Source: Microbacterium sp. SLBN-154
GTDB lineage: Bacteria > Actinomycetota > Actinomycetes > Actinomycetales > Microbacteriaceae
Direction of reading: 5' to 3'
DNA length: 64,000 bases
Assembly (NCBI RefSeq): GCF_006715565.1
Contig: NZ_VFNL01000001.1
Coordinates: forward strand, 1,550,001-1,614,000
A program made the translations under genes and the position numbers. Below the pieces are notes generated by a model. The model was not told the DNA's origin. It did not search any database and saw only the letters and a program-made list of their open reading frames with translations. Positions 61,465 through 64,000 of the stretch are shown one piece after another. Numbering within the stretch: position 1 is the stretch's first letter; each line of letters opens with the position of its first letter.

Positions 61465-62256
61465 GTGGGCGACGAGAGCGACAGCATTCTGAAGCGGACA
61501 CTGGCGGCTCCCCCCGTTCTGGAGGCGGTAGCCGGGATTGAATTCCACCCCCGGGGTATGGACGTCGTGAGGCTGGTCCAGGAATCAGCTCGGTGGAGCC
61601 GTCAGTACCCAATCGCGTCAGCACAGGGCGCACTCCCGAGCACGCGACCCCAGGGCCAGGGCCAGCCTGGTGCGGAGTTTGAGATGCAGATGTTCCACAC
61701 CGCACCTCCGACCCGGTTGTGGACGGCGTCCCCGGATCATCATTGGCTTGTGCAGACCCAGGATGACCGGCTGTTGCTCAACTGGCGTCGGCTGGACGGG
61801 GAAGGGCTCTACCCTGGCTACGACGCCACGATCAGGCCCGGTCTCGAAGCGCTCATCACACAGTTAGAGCGCCCGGGCGGCGACCTGATTCCACTCGTCG
61901 CCGAGTACTCGTACATCAACAGGATCGACGGGACAGTACCCGGACTCCATGAGACCTACTCCGTCTTCCGGAAGCCCACCAGGCCGCTGCCGGGAAGCGT
62001 CGTCGGCGAGCGATACGAGGTAGTGACCAACGTGCCGGTCGACACAGGATTCGCTGAACTGACCGTGTCGATCCTGCCGGGAGGGACCGGGCCGGCATCA
62101 ACGACACTCACAGTGTCCACAAAGGTGTTCGTGGGCTCGACCTTGCCGGAGAGCCGCATACTCGAAATGGTGGATAACGCCCACAATGTGTCAAAGGAAG
62201 CGTTCTTCGCGATAGTGTCCGATGACGCGACGAGCAAGTGGGGGGCTTCGGAGTGA
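61465..62256 (+). CDS. TIGR04255-family protein
   Basis: 263 residues from GTG 61465. The N-terminal PPVLEAVAGIEFHP, then LWTASPDHHWLVQTQDDRLLLNWRRLDGEGLYPGYDATIRPGLEALI, in parts, and YSYINRIDG are the signature of TIGR04255, a sporadically distributed family of unknown function. The C-terminal segment VSKEAFFAIVSDDATSKWG is also typical. It is the first of three closely spaced genes on the likely mobile-element side of the tRNA fragment. Codon usage is less G/C-biased than in genes left of 61.0 kb. Confidence 0.85.
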   Translation: MGDESDSILKRTLAAPPVLEAVAGIEFHPRGMDVVRLVQESARWSRQYPIASAQGALPSTRPQGQGQPGAEFEMQMFHTAPPTRLWTASPDHHWLVQTQDDRLLLNWRRLDGEGLYPGYDATIRPGLEALITQLERPGGDLIPLVAEYSYINRIDGTVPGLHETYSVFRKPTRPLPGSVVGERYEVVTNVPVDTGFAELTVSILPGGTGPASTTLTVSTKVFVGSTLPESRILEMVDNAHNVSKEAFFAIVSDDATSKWGASE

Positions 62257-62750
62257 TGTTGAGCGCGACTCTCTCGAGAGATGACATTGGGGCGCAGCTG
62301 GACGAACACGCGCACGGGCGTCCGTCCTTCTCGTTCATGGAAGACGTTGCGCCGATCGACAGGTCTCGTGCCGCGTTGTTGTCCTACGCGCATCGGCAGC
62401 TAGTCTCGCTGGCTCGGCGACAGGGCGCGACGGCCACGAGTGTCCGCCGATACTCCTCGGTCCTGCGGCTCTTGGGCGCGCTCGTGACCGACGGGACACC
62501 TACTCCCCAGGTAGCGGATAACGGTGAAGGCGGAATTTCGGTCGAGTGGCTCGTCAACGGCAATTCGCTTCTTCTGGATTATGAAGACGAAACCGAGATC
62601 CTGCTGTCCGCTCGCAGTTCAGAAGGAGAACGCGTCCTATGCGAGACCATCACGGGTTGGTGGTCGAAAAGCGACGCTCCCGTTGTAGCCGCACGGGAAT
62701 TCCTGCGGCGCGTGGCTCCCGCTGTCCAGAATCCTCTTCCCTTGCGCTGA
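62256..62750 (+). CDS. Unrecognised protein, second gene of the island cassette
   Basis: 164 residues from ATG 62256, which overlaps the previous stop by one base (a GTG at 62253 would also couple them). No known family. The first 40 residues are polar (RDDIGAQLDEHAHGRPSFSFMED), then a helix (RSRAALLSYAHRQLVSLARRQGATATSVRRYSSVLRLLG), then beta strands (ISVEWLVNGNSLLLDYED, EILLSARS) and a helical end. WLVNGNSLLLDYEDE resembles strands seen in proteins encoded beside TIGR04255, but no function can be assigned. Confidence 0.65.
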   Translation: MLSATLSRDDIGAQLDEHAHGRPSFSFMEDVAPIDRSRAALLSYAHRQLVSLARRQGATATSVRRYSSVLRLLGALVTDGTPTPQVADNGEGGISVEWLVNGNSLLLDYEDETEILLSARSSEGERVLCETITGWWSKSDAPVVAAREFLRRVAPAVQNPLPLR

Positions 62751-62753
62751 GTC

Positions 62754-63224
62754 TTGACGGAGTTCACAAGCCTCACGGTCACGATCGACCGCGAGGTTCA
62801 CATGCACGAAGAGATCCTGCGAAGGTTCAACGACCAAGATCCGTCCCACTACGACACAGTCGTGAGGGACGAGGGCGACGGCACACGGAAACTCAAAGGT
62901 GGCGCGCTCAGGTGGGACGACGACGGATGCTCCGTGTACAGATCGCGCATTCTCCTGATTTTGGGGCTGCCGAAAGACTGCATCGCAACTGACGCCCACC
63001 CCGCGGTCGCCAGGACAAGTCGGGCATTGATCGAGTCGTTCACATCGGGCCTTGCTGACACGGCGGTCAGACCGGAGTTTGCAGTCGTCGCCGACCCGCT
63101 CGAGCCTGGCGAGCCTTACGATCCCGCCCACACGCTCATCCAGCCGATGGCCGAGTACCCGTCGAAAACCAAGCGTCGAACGGCCGCCAACGATCTAGCC
63201 CGGTCCGCATTCTCGCTGCTCTAG
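62754..63224 (+). CDS. Unrecognised protein, third gene of the island cassette
   Basis: 156 residues if begun at TTG 62754, four bases after the previous stop; the first ATG is codon 17 (62802). No good ribosome binding site decides between them. Contents: IDREVHMHEEILRRFNDQDPSHYDTVVRD, then a positively charged segment, YRSRILLILGLPKDC, and a helix SRALIESFTSGLADT. No signal peptide, membrane helix or catalytic motif is recognised. Spacing suggests one operon with the two upstream genes. Confidence 0.6.
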   Translation: MTEFTSLTVTIDREVHMHEEILRRFNDQDPSHYDTVVRDEGDGTRKLKGGALRWDDDGCSVYRSRILLILGLPKDCIATDAHPAVARTSRALIESFTSGLADTAVRPEFAVVADPLEPGEPYDPAHTLIQPMAEYPSKTKRRTAANDLARSAFSLL

Positions 63225-63249
63225 GCTCCTTCGCGGGTTTGTCGCCGAG

Positions 63250-63285
63250 GGGCCGCCTCGCGAGAAGATGAGCGCGAGGCGGCCC
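63250..63285. terminator. Strong hairpin between convergent genes
   Basis: GGGCCGCCTCGCG (63250-63262) and CGCGAGGCGGCCC (63273-63285) form a perfect 13-bp stem around a 10-base loop. It lies between the end of the island cassette (63224) and the opposing gene (63326), and should stop transcription from both sides. Confidence 0.75.
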
Positions 63286-63325
63286 GTGGCGGCTCCCGTG
63301 TGCCTCAGGAGCGTCTGGATCGCCG

Positions 63326-64000
63326 TCAGGCGGCGACAGGTGCCGCGTCCGCCTCGGCGACGTGAGAGGCGATCCCGGCGGCCATCATGTCGGCGGCCCC
63401 CGTGTCGACCAGGCTCTGCGCGGCGTCGAGGTACGGTGCCGCGGCGGCGAACTTCACGTCGGCGGTGTTCGCGGCGGTCAGAAGCTCGGCGAGGCGCTCG
63501 TCGGGGGTGATCTGCGCGATCCGGTCGTACACCGCTCGCTGCATCCACGAAGTCACCGCGGCCGGCACAGCGTCCGGGGCGAGGGCAGCTCCCACGCGTT
63601 CCTGGAACGTGGGCGGACGGTAGCCGCTGGCGGCGACCCAGGAGGGACCGAACTCAGCGATCGCGAGGGCGGTGTCCATGTCAGCCGTCTTCAGGATGTC
63701 GCGGAGTTCCATGCCGGCGTCGAGCTGCCGCTCCACCTGCCGCCACTTCTGCTCCGACCGGATGAGAGCCGCCGGGTCGTCGGCGACGCGTACGTTCTCC
63801 CTGGCAGTGTCGATGAGGTACCGACGGGAGTTCTCGAGGGAGCGGCGCAGGTTCTCCACGTCGGTCTGGGCGGCAGCGCGGAACTCGCGTGCCATCTCCT
63901 GCTGCAGCCTCGCCAAGGCATCCTTCGTCAGGTTCGGGTCACGGTGCTGCCGTGCACGGGTCAGCGCGTCGCTGATTTCTCGTGCGGAGCTGATGGCTCG
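63326..64000 (-). CDS. Unrecognised helical protein (5' partial)
   Basis: The frame stays open to the window edge, so the start probably lies outside; TTG 63916 is the only internal candidate near the upstream end and has no support. At least 224 residues, nearly all helical and hydrophilic: ARLQQEMAREFRAAAQTDVENLRRSLENSRR, then IRSEQKWRQVERQLDAGMELRDILKTADMDTALAIAEFGPSWVAAS, and an Ala-rich end. The style resembles small helical proteins of actinobacterial prophages or mobile elements, which would fit the island, but no family is recognised. Confidence 0.65.
   Translation of the reverse strand, partial: RAISSAREISDALTRARQHRDPNLTKDALARLQQEMAREFRAAAQTDVENLRRSLENSRRYLIDTARENVRVADDPAALIRSEQKWRQVERQLDAGMELRDILKTADMDTALAIAEFGPSWVAASGYRPPTFQERVGAALAPDAVPAAVTSWMQRAVYDRIAQITPDERLAELLTAANTADVKFAAAAPYLDAAQSLVDTGAADMMAAGIASHVAEADAAPVAA

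Overview
The window looks like chromosomal DNA from a high-GC actinobacterium, most probably a Microbacterium-like member of the Microbacteriaceae. The support is strong G/C bias at third codon positions, many GTG starts, and actinobacterial marker genes: WhiB1, a SigR/RsrA-type redox sigma/anti-sigma pair, PdtaS-like kinase, multifunctional Kgd, GuaB1 and an Rv3235-like protein. Genus-level placement is inference. Many genes have a TAnnnT -10 element 6-8 bases before the start codon and no Shine-Dalgarno sequence, which suggests leaderless transcripts.

Bases 1-17.4 kb are a housekeeping block: hpf (cut by the window edge), a TPM-less coiled-coil protein, padR, secA, alaA, an Rv3235-like gene, an orphan SAF/CpaE-like pair behind two perfect DnaA boxes, a pdtaS-like kinase, whiB1, bcp-rsgA-aroA, and sigR-rsrA behind a SigR-type promoter. 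From memory, the content resembles the Rv3219-Rv3241c region of Mycobacterium tuberculosis. A 95-bp tandem repeat array followed by a 27-bp array lies between pdtaS and whiB1.

17.4-30.3 kb holds kgd, guaB1, an aldehyde dehydrogenase, two CNNM/CBS membrane proteins, nnrD, a GT87-type membrane glycosyltransferase, a thiamine-binding protein and a NUDIX hydrolase. 30.3-37.4 kb holds metX and metY, unusually separated by two opposite-strand genes (a GAF histidine kinase and an SDR lacking the catalytic tyrosine), then a second SDR, ung and a GNAT acetyltransferase.

37.4-43.8 kb is one minus-strand unit: a complete five-gene oligopeptide ABC importer whose genes overlap by 4 bases, followed at once by a protealysin-like M4 metalloprotease and a small protein resembling its inhibitor emfourin. 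43.9-56.3 kb holds an alpha/beta hydrolase, an AhpD-like protein and tyrosine phosphatase pair, a siderophore-interacting-protein gene behind an iron box, an HExxH protein, an arginase-family enzyme, PspA with a TPM protein, DUF3097, trmB, a CPBP-like membrane protein, and a small cluster of DUF7144, APC permease, DUF6325 and SHOCT proteins. 56.4-61.0 kb is a minus-strand operon of lipoprotein, Dcu-family transporter, M20 peptidase and N-formylglutamate-amidohydrolase-like protein.

Near 61.25 kb is the 3' half of a tRNA-Arg(CCG) gene with no 5' half, the expected form of an attachment site left by a tRNA-integrating element. To its right base composition becomes less G/C-rich and there is a three-gene cassette (a TIGR04255-family protein plus two unrecognised proteins), a strong hairpin, and a gene leaving the window. 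This island edge, and the Opp/protease/inhibitor unit, are the best candidates for little-described systems here.
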